Assembly (NCBI GenBank): GCA_963800135.1
Contig: CAWCZR010000021.1
Coordinates: 124,001 to 188,000, forward strand
Source of the DNA: DASPSM01 sp963800135
GTDB lineage: Bacteria > Planctomycetota > Planctomycetia > Planctomycetales > Planctomycetaceae
Direction: 5' to 3'
DNA length: 64,000 nucleotides
Made by a program: the position numbers and the translations under genes. Numbering within the stretch: the stretch's first letter is position 1; every line of letters begins with the position of its first letter. Shown here in pieces: positions 8,718-17,456 of this stretch. The notes beneath the pieces are model-generated. The model was not told the origin of the DNA, made no database searches, and was given only the letters and a program-made list of their open reading frames with translations.

Positions 8718-9550
8718 CTGTCGGGAATTCGGTGACGGATCACGACTTCGGGGCAATCCGCAAGTTGCTGCACGAGCGCAGCGCGATCCTGCTCGATGCG
8801 GACAAGCACTACCTCGTCGAAAGCCGGCTGGCGCCGGTCCTGAGCAAACTGAACCTGGCGTCGATCGGCGACTTGATGGCCCGCCTGCGGTGCGAGCCGG
8901 GCAATGGCCTGGTCCGACAAATCGTCGAGGCGATGGTCACCACCGAGAGTTCATTCTTCCGCGACCATCACCCGTTCGAGGCCCTGAGACAAGTCGTGAT
9001 CCCCGACCTGATCAAACGCCGTCGGGACGAGCGCGGCCTGCACATCTGGTGTGCCGCCAGTTCTCACGGACAAGAGCCGTACAGCATTGCTCTCTTGTTG
9101 CGGGAGCATTTTCCAGAGCTGGCCAACTGGCGTATCACATTGCGGGCCAGCGATATTTCGCGCGAAGTCCTGGCGCGCGCTCGCGAGGGGCGCTATAACC
9201 AGATCGAGGTCAACCGGGGCCTGCCCGCTTCGCTGCTCGTGAAGTACTTCGAGCAACAAGGCACCGACTGGCAGCTCAATCAAAATGTGCGCGGCATGGT
9301 CCAGTTCGAAGAGATCAACCTCTCCCGGCCGTGGCCGCTCATGCCGCCCGTCGACCTGGTGCTGATTCGGAACGTAATGATCTATTTCGATATCGAAACA
9401 AAGAAAACGATCTTGGGGCGATTGTCTCGTCTGCTCAGGCCGGACGGCTACCTCGTGTTGGGCGGTGCGGAGACGACGATCAACCTCGATTGTTCGTACT
9501 GCCGCGTGGAACCACTCAAGGCCGGCCTCTATCAGTTGGTGCACTCATAA
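8714..9550 (+). CDS. cheR: Chemotaxis protein methyltransferase CheR
   Basis: A 278-residue S-adenosylmethionine-dependent methyltransferase that methylates receptor glutamates. The all-helical N-terminal domain is followed by TTESSFFRD, the cofactor-binding loop CAASSHGQEPYS (CheR proteins usually have CAACSTGEEPYS, so the Cys-Ser-Thr-Gly part is altered), then RNVMIYFD and the LRPDGYLVLGGAE end. The GTG start overlaps the cheB stop (GTGA). No TPR extension is present. Confidence 0.94.
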   Translation: MTVGNSVTDHDFGAIRKLLHERSAILLDADKHYLVESRLAPVLSKLNLASIGDLMARLRCEPGNGLVRQIVEAMVTTESSFFRDHHPFEALRQVVIPDLIKRRRDERGLHIWCAASSHGQEPYSIALLLREHFPELANWRITLRASDISREVLARAREGRYNQIEVNRGLPASLLVKYFEQQGTDWQLNQNVRGMVQFEEINLSRPWPLMPPVDLVLIRNVMIYFDIETKKTILGRLSRLLRPDGYLVLGGAETTINLDCSYCRVEPLKAGLYQLVHS

Positions 9551-9603
9551 GCGGGATTAAGGCTCAATCAACGCAACATACGCTAGGATAGGTTTCGTCG
9601 ACC

Positions 9604-10110
9604 ATGTCCGAATTCGCCGCCGAGGGTTTACTACCAGCATCCTCAGAAATCCGCCACAAACTCGTGGACCCGTTCATCACGGCGACGCGCGCGGCGCTGG
9701 GAGAAATGGCACGAACTGAGGTGGTCGCTCGAGCCGTGTATCAAAATCGGGGTCACCACATGTTGGCAGACGTCACGGCCGTGATCCGACTCACGTCCGT
9801 AATAGAAGGTTGCTTGGTCCTCAGCTTTCCAGAGCGGACAGCGGCGACTCTCGCCAAGCGCATGCTCGCCGATGTCTCAGCGGAAGTCGACGAACAACTG
9901 ACCCGAGATTGCGTAGGGGAAATCGGCAACGTTATCGCCGGCCAGGCCAAGGCTCTGCTCGCCGGCACTCCTTACCACTTTAGCTTTTCCTTGCCCACGG
10001 TGATCGTCGATGCCGAGGACTTCCACCCGCCTCCGGGACTGGATTGTCTGATTGTTGCCTTACATAGCAACCCTGGTGAGTTTACCTTGCAGCTGTTCCT
10101 GAGACTCTAA
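9604..10110 (+). CDS. CheX/CheC-like chemotaxis phosphatase
   Basis: A 168-residue protein of the CheC/CheX/FliY phosphatase family. It shows one copy of the family active-site pattern, Glu and Asn three residues apart, in CVGEIGNVIAGQAK (about residues 106-109), which fits CheX better than the two-site CheC. Its expected job is to dephosphorylate CheY. It lies 53 bp after cheR and is the last gene of the chemosensory operon. Confidence 0.8.
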   Translation: MSEFAAEGLLPASSEIRHKLVDPFITATRAALGEMARTEVVARAVYQNRGHHMLADVTAVIRLTSVIEGCLVLSFPERTAATLAKRMLADVSAEVDEQLTRDCVGEIGNVIAGQAKALLAGTPYHFSFSLPTVIVDAEDFHPPPGLDCLIVALHSNPGEFTLQLFLRL

Positions 10111-10516
10111 GAACCGCTATCGCTCTTGGCGTAAACGCGCGGTCGCTCGTTCGTCGGCGCTGCGACTCCCAGGTATCGAGTCGCTCAATTCTTTAGCACG
10201 CGCCGAGTGACAATGTGCGAATGCTCCGTGTCTTGAGAGCGTTCACGTTGCGCACTGCCAGATCACGCCACTTAGTCTAACAGCGAGGTGGATCGGCTCA
10301 CATCATCCATCACCCCCTCCGTCGCGGACGGTATACCACAGACCGCTGACTACAGGTGGCTTGATTTTGATCGCGAATGATTGAGGGTTCGCTCCGAGCC
10401 TGGGCTCACTTTGTCCGGTTCCAGACAGTTACAACTCGGATTGTTGACGATCGAGTTTCAGAAACTCGTCGAATCTGGGACAGTCAACAAGTGTTGTCGG
10501 GCTTCGACCTGTCGGA
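10111..10516. other. Non-coding stretch after the chemosensory operon
   Basis: About 400 bp with no convincing gene. Codon bias is absent and short open frames here have no recognisable motif. The eroded sigma-factor remnant begins at its right edge, so part of this stretch may be decayed coding sequence. Confidence 0.5.
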
Positions 10517-10711
10517 AGCGTGGCGGCCGAGGCCATGCGGCGGATCCTCATTGACCAAGCGCGCCGCAAGCAAAGCCAATGTGGAGGCGATGCGCTGAGT
10601 CGGCAAACTCTGGAGAACGTCGAGATCGTCGCCGAGGAGCGCTCGCTCGAATTCTTTCGCGGGTCGGTCGACACCGCAGGTTGCCGAAGCACTCGGCAGC
10701 TCTTCGACAAC
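10517..10711 (+). pseudogene. Remnant of an ECF sigma factor cut by the IS3 element
   Basis: The frame from 10520 reads AAEAMRRILIDQARRKQSQ and then VEIVAEERS, a pattern typical of planctomycete ECF-type sigma factors just before region 4. Another frame from about 10652 reads FAGRSTPQVAEALGSSST, which matches the start of their region 4 (FFAGLSTPQVAEALG). The segment normally joining the two is missing, so there is an internal deletion or frameshift. The IS3 left end begins at 10712, and its first three bases supply the TGA that closes the first frame. The N-terminal half and the end of the sigma factor are absent. Confidence 0.7.
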
Positions 10712-10723
10712 TGACCTGCCCCC
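10712..10723 (+). repeat. Left terminal inverted repeat of the IS3 element
   Basis: TGACCTGCCCCC, matching the reverse complement of 11980-11991 at all 12 positions. Confidence 0.9.
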
Positions 10724-10740
10724 GAGGATGGTACCAGTCG

Positions 10741-11613
10741 TTATGTTAGTTCTTCGGTCGTCTCAGCCTTGGAAGTCCAGCCGAGCGTAGCGAGGTTGGA
10801 CTTCCAAGGCTGAATCGCTTCCGGTGCCGGAGGTCGGTACCCCAACGCACTGTGCGGTCGGATCGTGTTGTATTCCACGCGCCAGCGCTCGATGAGCACC
10901 TTGGCTTCGAGCAGCGTGTCGAAGATCTCTCCATCGAGCAGCTCGTCTCGTAGCTTCCCGTTGAACGACTCGACGTAGCCATTCTCCCAAGGACTGCCTG
11001 GCTCGATGAACAGCGTCTTCACCTCGACCCGTTCCAGCCAGTCCTTCACCCGCTTGGCCGTGAACTCCGGTCCGTTGTCAGAGCGAACGTAATCGGGGAC
11101 ACCACGCCGGATGAACAGATCAGACAGCCGCTCCAGGACATCCTCACTGCTCAGTTTCCGGGCCACGTCGATCGCCAGGCATTCCCGGGTGAACTCGTCC
11201 ACGATCGTCAGCATCCGAAAGGCTCGACCGTCGTGCGTTCGTGCCTGGACGAAGTCGTAGCTCCACACGTGATCTCGATGCGCCGGCCGCAACCGCACGC
11301 ACGAACCGTCGTTGCACCACAACCTTCGGCGTTTGGGCTGTTTCTGCGGCACTTTAAGCCCTTCTTGCCTCCAGAGACGTTCGATCCGCTTGTGGTTCAC
11401 TCGCCATCCCCTTCGATGAAGCAGCTTCGTCACCCGACGATATCCGTACCGACCGTACTGCGTCGCCAGCGCCACCATCTCTCGGATGAGCCGAGGCTCG
11501 TCGTCCGGTACGTGTCGCTGGCGCCTGTGGGTCGCACGTGGCTGTCCCAACACCCGACACACTCGACGCTCAGAGACCTGCTCCGAGCCCAGCGAATTCC
11601 GCACGTGTTGCAC
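10741..11613 (-). CDS. IS3-family transposase OrfB (DDE integrase)
   Basis: About 290 residues, the catalytic half of the transposase. An HTH_21-like N-terminal part (RYGYRRVTKLLHRRGW) is followed by the integrase core. The DDE residues are seen in WSYDFVQ, VRSDNGPEF and ENGYVESFNGKL. The C-terminus has the common NTIRPHSALGYRPP motif. The frame is open upstream of the listed GTG start to the orfA overlap, and the active product is probably an OrfAB fusion made by -1 frameshifting. It appears undamaged. Confidence 0.92.
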   Translation of the reverse strand: MQHVRNSLGSEQVSERRVCRVLGQPRATHRRQRHVPDDEPRLIREMVALATQYGRYGYRRVTKLLHRRGWRVNHKRIERLWRQEGLKVPQKQPKRRRLWCNDGSCVRLRPAHRDHVWSYDFVQARTHDGRAFRMLTIVDEFTRECLAIDVARKLSSEDVLERLSDLFIRRGVPDYVRSDNGPEFTAKRVKDWLERVEVKTLFIEPGSPWENGYVESFNGKLRDELLDGEIFDTLLEAKVLIERWRVEYNTIRPHSALGYRPPAPEAIQPWKSNLATLGWTSKAETTEELT

Positions 11614-11636
11614 GGCTTGCTGCCGCTTCGCCGGGC

Positions 11637-11915
11637 TCAGAAGTTTCCCGAAGCGGCCTCTCGCAGAATGGCCTTATCCAACTCGGCGTCGGCCAGGAGC
11701 CGCTTCAACCGAGCATTCTCCTTCTCCAGGTCCTTCATCCGTTTGGCTTGGTCCATCCGAACGCCGCCGTACTCCTTCCGCCAGCGGTAGTACGTCTGCT
11801 CGGTCACGCCGATCTTCTTGCAGGCCTGCGCCACCGTCAGACCCTTGGCCAAGTCCACCTCGGCCTCCCGTAGCTTGGGGATGATCTGCTCCGCTCCGAA
11901 TCGCTTCCCAGGCAT
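11637..11915 (-). CDS. IS3-family transposase OrfA
   Basis: A 92-residue protein with a helix-turn-helix (GLTVAQACKKIGVTEQTYYRW) and a leucine-zipper-like tail (MKDLEKENARLKRLLADAEL). This is the DNA-binding half of IS3-family transposases. It ends in AASGNF followed by TGA, directly after the slippery site that leads into orfB. Confidence 0.92.
   Translation of the reverse strand: MPGKRFGAEQIIPKLREAEVDLAKGLTVAQACKKIGVTEQTYYRWRKEYGGVRMDQAKRMKDLEKENARLKRLLADAELDKAILREAASGNF
11643..11649 (-). other. Probable -1 ribosomal frameshift site between orfA and orfB
   Basis: On the minus strand the heptamer G GGA AAC occurs in the orfA frame as X XXY YYZ, two codons before the orfA stop. A -1 slip here joins orfA to the frame of orfB, reading on as GKLLSPAKRQQAV. 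IS3 elements are known to use such shifts. Confidence 0.65.
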
Positions 11916-11979
11916 CGTGCCCTCCCTCTCAATGGCCCAAACTGCCGCAGTTTATCACGCAGCAGCTGGACTCGGTTAA

Positions 11980-11991
11980 GGGGGCAGGTCA
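11980..11991 (-). repeat. Right terminal inverted repeat of the IS3 element
   Basis: Reads TGACCTGCCCCC on the minus strand, identical to the left end. Confidence 0.9.
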
Positions 11992-12376
11992 CCACCCAGT
12001 CAGGCTGATCGGTGCCGAGCACGCGCTCCTTCGTGAACGGCTTGTCGCCGCTGAGCATCGTAACGCCTTGTGCGAGGCGCAGCGTGACCTTTCCCGCGTC
12101 CGCATCGATGTGCAGCGTTCCCAAACGATCCGGACCGACCCCCTTGAGTTCGGGCGGGAAGACCACGTCGTTGTCTTTGCCCGTGCCGAACGTGTTGTCC
12201 CTCGACTTCAGCGGGAAGCGGCCCGCAAGCGTTAGCCATCCGTTGTCGGCCCGGAGGCTCTTTTCGCGGGACTCCCGCCATGCTTGGAGTTCGTTGTCAT
12301 AGACCCGATCGTCGGCGGCCGCAGGGATCGCCGTGCACACGGCGAGTGAAACCACGACAAACAACTTCACAATCAC
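11992..12376 (-). pseudogene. DUF1684 protein, 3' end removed at the IS3 element
   Basis: The remaining N-terminal part (about 128 residues) has a signal peptide (LFVVVSLAVCTAIPAAADD) and the DUF1684 pattern WRESREKSLRADNGWLTLAGRF followed by NTFGTGKDNDVVFP. The coding sequence stops at Trp-Val, where the IS3 end begins, and the frame then runs into the element. The start is a GTG with GGAGG about nine bases upstream. DUF1684 proteins are exported proteins of unknown function; the C-terminal half, which holds much of the domain, is gone, so this copy is probably non-functional. Confidence 0.8.
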
Positions 12377-12883
12377 CTCAGTCGCCTCCGGAAAAGCATT
12401 GCGGAAACTGTTGAGACCTAAAGTATTCGCACTTCCCGCCGAATAAAAGCGATGGATCGGCTACCATGTGAGTTACGCGCGCGAGGGAGAACTCGTTGAC
12501 GACACAACACAGTCCCGCCTCAGCGGCGACAACGAGCGCGAGGGCTCACGGTAATCACTGTTCCGGGAAGGCACAACCTGCAGTGCCGGCCATAAAAGTG
12601 CGATAGCCGCGGGTTTTTGTTGCTAACATCGAGTGCAGGGGCAGCGTCGTTCGGCATTCGCATGACCCGGCGGCCGTCAGCGTTTCCCAGCGATGTGCAC
12701 CATCCTCAACACGTATGAACGCGACAATTGCGGCGTTTGGATCTGGTTCGCAAACAGACATCATTGGAGCACACGGTGAATCCCTTCCGTCAACAGGCAG
12801 TTTCAAAGCGTCTGCCGAGCATCGACGGCTACGATCCAGGCGCCGCGCTCGCCCCGCACGACGTCCTGCCAGTTGAGGTCTCT
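12377..12883. other. Intergenic stretch, nothing recognised
   Basis: About 500 bp between the truncated DUF1684 gene (leftward) and an exported protein gene (rightward). It must hold both promoters, but I could not place them with confidence. An open frame reaches back to 12728 from the downstream gene, without a signal peptide or motif in that part. Confidence 0.5.
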
Positions 12884-13444
12884 ATGTGCGGGTTGAAGTT
12901 GCGAATTTGCAAACGAATCGGTTCGTTCCGCGCGTTCATTGTGATCAGCGTGGTACTCATCGCGGCACCGGCCTTGCAGGCGGAACACGCCAGAATCGAT
13001 CTACGCGTGATCGGCGAGGGGCAGGAGGTGTACGCCGCCGCGGACCAGGAACCGCCGGCGGGCGGGCGGAACAAACCACCCGTGCTGAAAGTCCATGTGC
13101 ACAAGCCGCTCGTATTGCAGTTTTTTCTCACGAACGCGTACCCGCACGCAGTTATCGAACACGTCAAGGTTCTTTACTATGTGGTGCGCGTGGACAAGCT
13201 CGGCCGCAAGGCGGCGCCGTCGTTCAGCGAACCAACCGAGCCCGACAAAAATGCGCAGCCGGCGTTGGAAACGGGGGTCGTGACGAAGGGGCAGTTCGTC
13301 GCGGATTTCAAGCCGGACTGCCGCGTTGGCACCCGGTTGAAGTTTCAAATTACCGAACCGGGCCTCTATAGCGCGCGCGTCGAAACGGTCGGCACTCAGA
13401 GCGATCACGAACATTTCTCGGCCATCGACCTGGTGGCCGAATGA
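12884..13444 (+). CDS. Exported protein of unknown function
   Basis: 186 residues from the ATG at 12884. I chose this start because it puts a signal peptide at the N-terminus (FRAFIVISVVLIAAPALQAEHA). The mature part looks beta-rich (KVHVHKPLVLQFFLTN, LKFQITEPGLYSARVET), like a small immunoglobulin-type or cupredoxin-like sandwich. An NPPVL-like stretch and His/Asp residues near the end (DHEHFSAIDL) are visible, but no catalytic motif is recognised. It lies 87 bp before a gene for a predicted hydrolase with a heme motif and may be cotranscribed with it. Confidence 0.7.
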   Translation: MCGLKLRICKRIGSFRAFIVISVVLIAAPALQAEHARIDLRVIGEGQEVYAAADQEPPAGGRNKPPVLKVHVHKPLVLQFFLTNAYPHAVIEHVKVLYYVVRVDKLGRKAAPSFSEPTEPDKNAQPALETGVVTKGQFVADFKPDCRVGTRLKFQITEPGLYSARVETVGTQSDHEHFSAIDLVAE

Positions 13445-13531
13445 GCGCGGATTGTGCTCAGGCGGGTCACCCGCCAACTCGTGCTTCGTTCTGTTCCTCT
13501 GGAACCTGTTGCTTAACGAGCTGAAGTTGCC

Positions 13532-14784
13532 ATGGCTGTGCCCTCTCTGGTCAAAGCGATACTCTGGGTGGTCTCCGCTCTATTTACGTCGGCGCTCCTC
13601 GCACGACTGCCTGCTGACGACGCCAAGGAGGCCCCGGGGCATCCCCAATCTGAGACGAGCCCTTTTCTGGATGCCCTTTTGCGCCGAAGCCGGCCGTCAT
13701 CGCCAAGCCCGTGCAATGGGTCAGCGCTTTCGGTGAACAACAAGGCTGGCTAGTTCGGGAGAATGTCAATGAACGGCTTCCCGCCCTGCTCTTGATTGCA
13801 AGCGATCGCTCGAACGATTTCTTTCTGCAGTCGGCCCGCGAGTTGGCCAGCATCGGCTTCGCCGTCTTGCTTGTGGAAATCGATGGGAAACAGAATGAAG
13901 TGCTTTCCGGACCCGCTCCGGCCCAACACAATGATGTGATCCGTCTCGAGCGAGGACTCGCGCAACTGTGTTCGGCCGTGCGGTGGTTGCGGCGTCGCGA
14001 TGACGTGTTCCCCAACAAGATCGGCGTCCTGGGTTGGGGAAAAACGACCCACCTCGCGCTGGAACTCGCCGCCGCGCAGAATTTGCAGGCCGCCGTCCTG
14101 ACGGATGTCGAGTTGCCTCTGGTGCTCGATGCGCCGCTTGCAATCGGACTCAGACAGACGGTCGTGCTCATTGTCCGCGGCACGTCGGAGGTGACTCCGT
14201 TGGATAGGGAACTTGTCGCGAGGCTGGAGCGCGCGTTTGAGATCGCACACGTCGAGCAGCGCGTCCTAGAACTTAAATCTGCGAAAACGGGCTTCATGGA
14301 TAGCCAGCGACGCGAGGCATTCGACGCCAAGTCGGCCGATCGCGCCTGGTTCGAGATCTACGAATTCCTCGGCAAGCATGTCGAAGATGCGGAGCTCAAG
14401 ACGCCACTCATCATCGTTCGAAGTCCCAACGTTGCGCCTGCGGCCCATCCTTTTGTCTCGATCGGCGATGTGATGCGCGCGGTCAACGGTACTTCGGGAG
14501 TATGCGGAGACGTGGCGCAATCGCTGAACGAAGATCCACGGGAAGAGAAAGATTGGAAGCTGCTTCGCGCCCGGGCGGCAATCATGGCGGATTCCGGCGC
14601 ATTGCTCATGGGCCTCCAGCCGCCGAAAGGTAGCCCGTCGAGCTGGCAGCGGCACGCGGCCTCGTATCGCGGAGCCGCTACCGCCTTAGCCGCTGCCGCC
14701 GATCGGCGCAGCATTGCCGAAGTGCGGCAGGCTTTTGCTCGCCTCAAGGCCAATTGCAGTCGGTGCCATTCGGATCATCGATAG
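13532..14784 (+). CDS. Alpha/beta-hydrolase-like protein with C-terminal heme motif (frameshifted)
   Basis: The N-terminus (signal peptide VKAILWVVSALFTSALLA, then SETSPFLDAL) is in one frame. The rest (from PAVIAKPVQWVSAF onward, about 360 residues) is in another. They join if one T is added to TTTT at 13677-13680. The body resembles an alpha/beta hydrolase: LLIASDRSNDFF, a helix starting RGLAQLCSAVRWLRRR, and IGVLGWGKTTHLALELA in the place of the nucleophile elbow, although the elbow residue is not Ser. The last residues are CSRCHSDHR, a CXXCH heme c attachment motif. An exported hydrolase-like domain ending in a cytochrome-type motif is unusual. No catalytic triad could be assigned. Confidence 0.65.
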
Positions 14785-15288
14785 TGCCAGCCCTGCGTCT
14801 CCCGCATCCGAACCCATGGTGAAGAATCGTCGCAACCCTAGGATCCCGAGGCTTGCGCGAGTCGGGGTCCCGAGCTGTGCGTAATGGCCGATTCGAAGTC
14901 CGACGAAGTACTTGCGCCGATCGGTGGAATGAGCTGCCCAGTCTGCTACAGACAGCCCCTCCAATGCCCCTCGTAAAGCGGCGAATAGGGATGATCAAAG
15001 ATGACCAACCCAATCTCATTGGTCTCTTTGGAGTTACGATCACAAGATCGTTTGCAGCCGACGTAAGGGGCTCGGCCTTCGTCGAATCCCGATCTCACCG
15101 CTTGAAAGGAACGAGGCTCGCAGAGCACCAACAAACGCCCTGCGAGCCTCGTGCCATTTCGCGTCCGGCCACTTCGGGAGATCCACCAGCGCTGGTGAAC
15201 CCCTGGCCTACGAGATTTCTCGTCTCGCGCACATTCACGCGATCGACGACATCTGCGTTAACTGTGGCGAAACGTGTGATGCGATCGT
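14785..15288. other. Intergenic stretch with one strong inverted repeat
   Basis: About 500 bp between two converging genes. Apart from the 13-bp inverted repeat at 15111-15152, listed separately, no gene or RNA is recognised. Open frames here show no signal peptide, motif or consistent codon bias. Confidence 0.5.
15111..15152 (-). terminator. Hairpin, possible terminator of the lipoprotein gene
   Basis: ACGAGGCTCGCAG at 15111-15123 is the exact reverse complement of 15140-15152, with a 16-base loop. On the minus strand the stem is followed by TTCCTTTC, a weak T-rich tail. It lies about 137 bp after the stop of the leftward lipoprotein gene. It could also be an unrelated repeat. Confidence 0.4.
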
Positions 15289-15678
15289 TTAGTGGGCCTT
15301 GAGCTTTTCAAGTTCCTCTTTGTTGAGCGCGTCCAGCTCGTCCTTCGACGGAACCTTTGCCAGGGCTTCTTTCGCCGCCGCCGCGACATCGGGATCCGGA
15401 TCGTTGACAAACCGTTCGTAGGCCGCCTTCAGCCCGTAAATGCGTGCCGGGGACTCCTCTTCGGCGCTTTTCCTGATGTATTTGGCCCGTTCAGGCGGAG
15501 TAAGGCCGGCCAGAAAATTCCCGTACGATGTATTCGAGCCCATGCCCATCAGGCTCTGGTAATACTGGCTGTCCTTGAAGGTGTCCGATTCGACATTGGG
15601 GGGAGCAATTCCGGACTTGCCGCACCCGGCGGCAAAGAGCACGCCAAACAAAAGTGCGAGGTAACTGGCATTCCTCAC
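15289..15678 (-). CDS. Small predicted lipoprotein
   Basis: 129 residues. The N-terminus is a lipoprotein signal (LALLFGVLFAAGC with a lipobox-like AAGC, then KSG). The mature part is charged and helical (RKSAEEESP, EALAKVPSKDELDALNKEELEKLK) and contains a HEAT-like stretch DPDPDVAAAAKEALAKV. No enzyme motif is seen. It follows the DUF1559 pseudopilin gene on the same strand after a terminator, so it probably has its own promoter. Proteins like this often accompany DUF1559 genes in planctomycetes (from memory of the group). Confidence 0.75.
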   Translation of the reverse strand: MRNASYLALLFGVLFAAGCGKSGIAPPNVESDTFKDSQYYQSLMGMGSNTSYGNFLAGLTPPERAKYIRKSAEEESPARIYGLKAAYERFVNDPDPDVAAAAKEALAKVPSKDELDALNKEELEKLKAH

Positions 15679-15786
15679 GTCAATTGATCCTTCGCTTTAA
15701 TGCCCAAGAGCGCAAGTGACGCGGCCAGTCGACACGGTGACCTGCTGGACCAGGGGCGACGCGTATCACCTGCGCGAAGAAAACGC

Positions 15787-15823
15787 AAAAAAGGGCAGGC
15801 TGCCAACACGATCGTTGGCAGCC
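15787..15823 (-). terminator. Rho-independent terminator after the DUF1559 gene
   Basis: On the minus strand a perfect 10-bp stem (GGCTGCCAAC / GTTGGCAGCC, 6-base loop) is followed by CTGCCC and six T residues. It begins 40 bp after the DUF1559 stop. Confidence 0.85.
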
Positions 15824-15862
15824 CGCCAATCTTACGAGAACTTAAACCGCAAAGCAGAACGC

Positions 15863-17178
15863 TTACGGTTCGCCGACAGAGCCGGACACCGTTTCGCCAC
15901 CCTGCATGGTGGAGAGGCCGGTGTAGATCGACATGTCGATGCTGTCGTTGATGAACTGCACCGAGCCATCGCACAACAGGAAGAGGCCCCCGTTCGGATG
16001 GTCACTACGGAAGTTCGAGATACTGCCGATCTCGGGATTCGTAGCCGCCAACGGCGCCGGATTGGGAAGGCCATTGCTGGCATTCCCGACTCCGGTCAGC
16101 GACAGGCTGATCGGCGGGCCGCCGGCTCCCGAAGCCCACGTGCTCAAGCACGTGTTAAAGGCACTGGTCACGAAGGCGGGACCGGTGCCGCCCGGAGGAC
16201 CGCCCAAATCCGCAAAGGTGTCGGTCACCGGGTTCTTGTTGAGTTGCTCCATCGTGCAGCCGCCGTTGCCGGCCGTCAGCACAAACTGGGCAGCAACGGA
16301 GTTGTTCGTGCTGTTCACGAACTGGTCGTTGACCAGCACTTGGACCCAAACGGGCTGGGGCGCACCCGCCGCAGACGCTGGGACGCCGAGCGCCAAGACC
16401 GCGGCCGGTACCGGGGACGGCCAGGTGGGGGGAGTGAGGCAGTAGCGGCCACGACAAATCGTGAACTTCGGCGTCAGGATCAAGGGAGACATCGCGGCTT
16501 CGCCGATGGCGAACGTGCTGCTCGTGCCGTCCGTGATATCACGGATGCGGGTGTTCCCGTTGATGTTGAACACGCCCAGTTCCCGGGCCGGAATTTTTGA
16601 GGTCGTCCAGCAATATTGGTCGCAGACGCCGTGGCAGAGGGCGTAGTTGATCGGGACGTCATAAAGTCCTTGCGACGCCACCCCCAGTCCGGGGAACTGA
16701 TCGGGGAAGGTGTCGGACGGGCAGCGGTAGAGCCCACTGGCACCGGCCGCTTGCAGCGCGGTTTGCGTCAGCCCAATCCCGTTCGTGGACGCCGTGACCG
16801 TTTGGCTATTGCACGCGCGGTTCCACTGATAGGCGCGGGCAAAGGCGGTCTGCTCGTCGTACGGCGTCATCATCACGAAGGCATTGGCCATCGCGTGAGA
16901 GTAGACGTTGCCCGGAAGCGGGGCGCCCTGGGATATCCAGGTGTTGCCATATACAGTCGCGCCGGGGGGAACATGCGGCAGACGTCGTGGTAGTTGTGCA
17001 TGGCAATGCCGAACTGCTTCAGGTTGTTGCGGCATTGGCTGCGGCGGGCGGCCTCGCGGGCCGCTTGCACGGCCGGAAGTAGCAGGGCGATGAGTGTCGC
17101 AATGATTGCGATCACCACCAACAGCTCGATCAGGGTGAAGCCAGCGCGCCGATCGCGCTTCGGCTCAAGTCGTAACAT
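15863..17178 (-). CDS. DUF1559 pseudopilin-like protein (frameshifted)
   Basis: The N-terminus (17178 leftward) is a type IV prepilin signal: GFTLIELLVVIAIIATLIAL, then LLPAVQAAREAARR. The frame then breaks within six G at 16964-16969 (minus strand C run); one added base joins it to the rest, which reads FPPGATVYGNTW across the joint. The body ends with the H-X9-DG motif, HPNGGLFLLCDG. DUF1559 proteins are highly amplified in planctomycetes and are thought to be processed pilin-like surface proteins. Total length about 438 residues, normal for the family. A clear terminator follows the gene. Confidence 0.88.
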
Positions 17179-17456
17179 CGACAGACTCCTTGGAAAGTTT
17201 GGAAACCAAACGAACTTAGTAGCACCTCGAGACCGCTTGGAAACTTGAGGATTAGGAACGCGAACAGACTCATAAAAGGTACGCGCGACGATACAGCATT
17301 AACGAATAATTGAGCAACCGGGGTGTCACTGAGATTTGCATCGGGGAATCCCCGATCCCCCTGATCCAGATCGCGCGAACTGTTCCGCTTTGCGGGCTAC
17401 TCACAGCGACGGCGACGGCCGGGGCCGCGATGGCATGATGTCCGCTCGCGGCGATT

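Larger units (their letters stand above)
10712..11991 (-). mobile_element. IS3-family insertion sequence, about 1280 bp
   Basis: The element is bounded by a perfect 12-bp inverted repeat (TGACCTGCCCCC at 10712-10723, its complement at 11980-11991). It carries orfA and orfB in the usual IS3 arrangement on the minus strand, with orfB in the -1 frame. Both ORFs look intact. The flanks are AAC on the left and CCA on the right, so no 3-bp target duplication is present. The left flank is a sigma-factor remnant and the right flank is a truncated DUF1684 gene. Confidence 0.9.

Noticed and set aside
10377..10598. Short open frame before the IS3 element
   Set aside because: No motif or signal peptide; it overlaps the sigma-factor remnant in a different frame.
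13677..13680. TTTT as a phase-variation switch
   Set aside because: Too short for slippage-driven phase variation, and four similar breaks elsewhere favour sequence error.
14853..15302. 149-residue open frame between two converging genes
   Set aside because: No domain, signal peptide or ribosome site; composition resembles non-coding DNA.
17340..17356. Palindrome ATCGGGG-AAT-CCCCGAT
   Set aside because: A 7-bp stem with a 3-base loop but no T run; too common in GC-rich DNA to call a terminator or operator.
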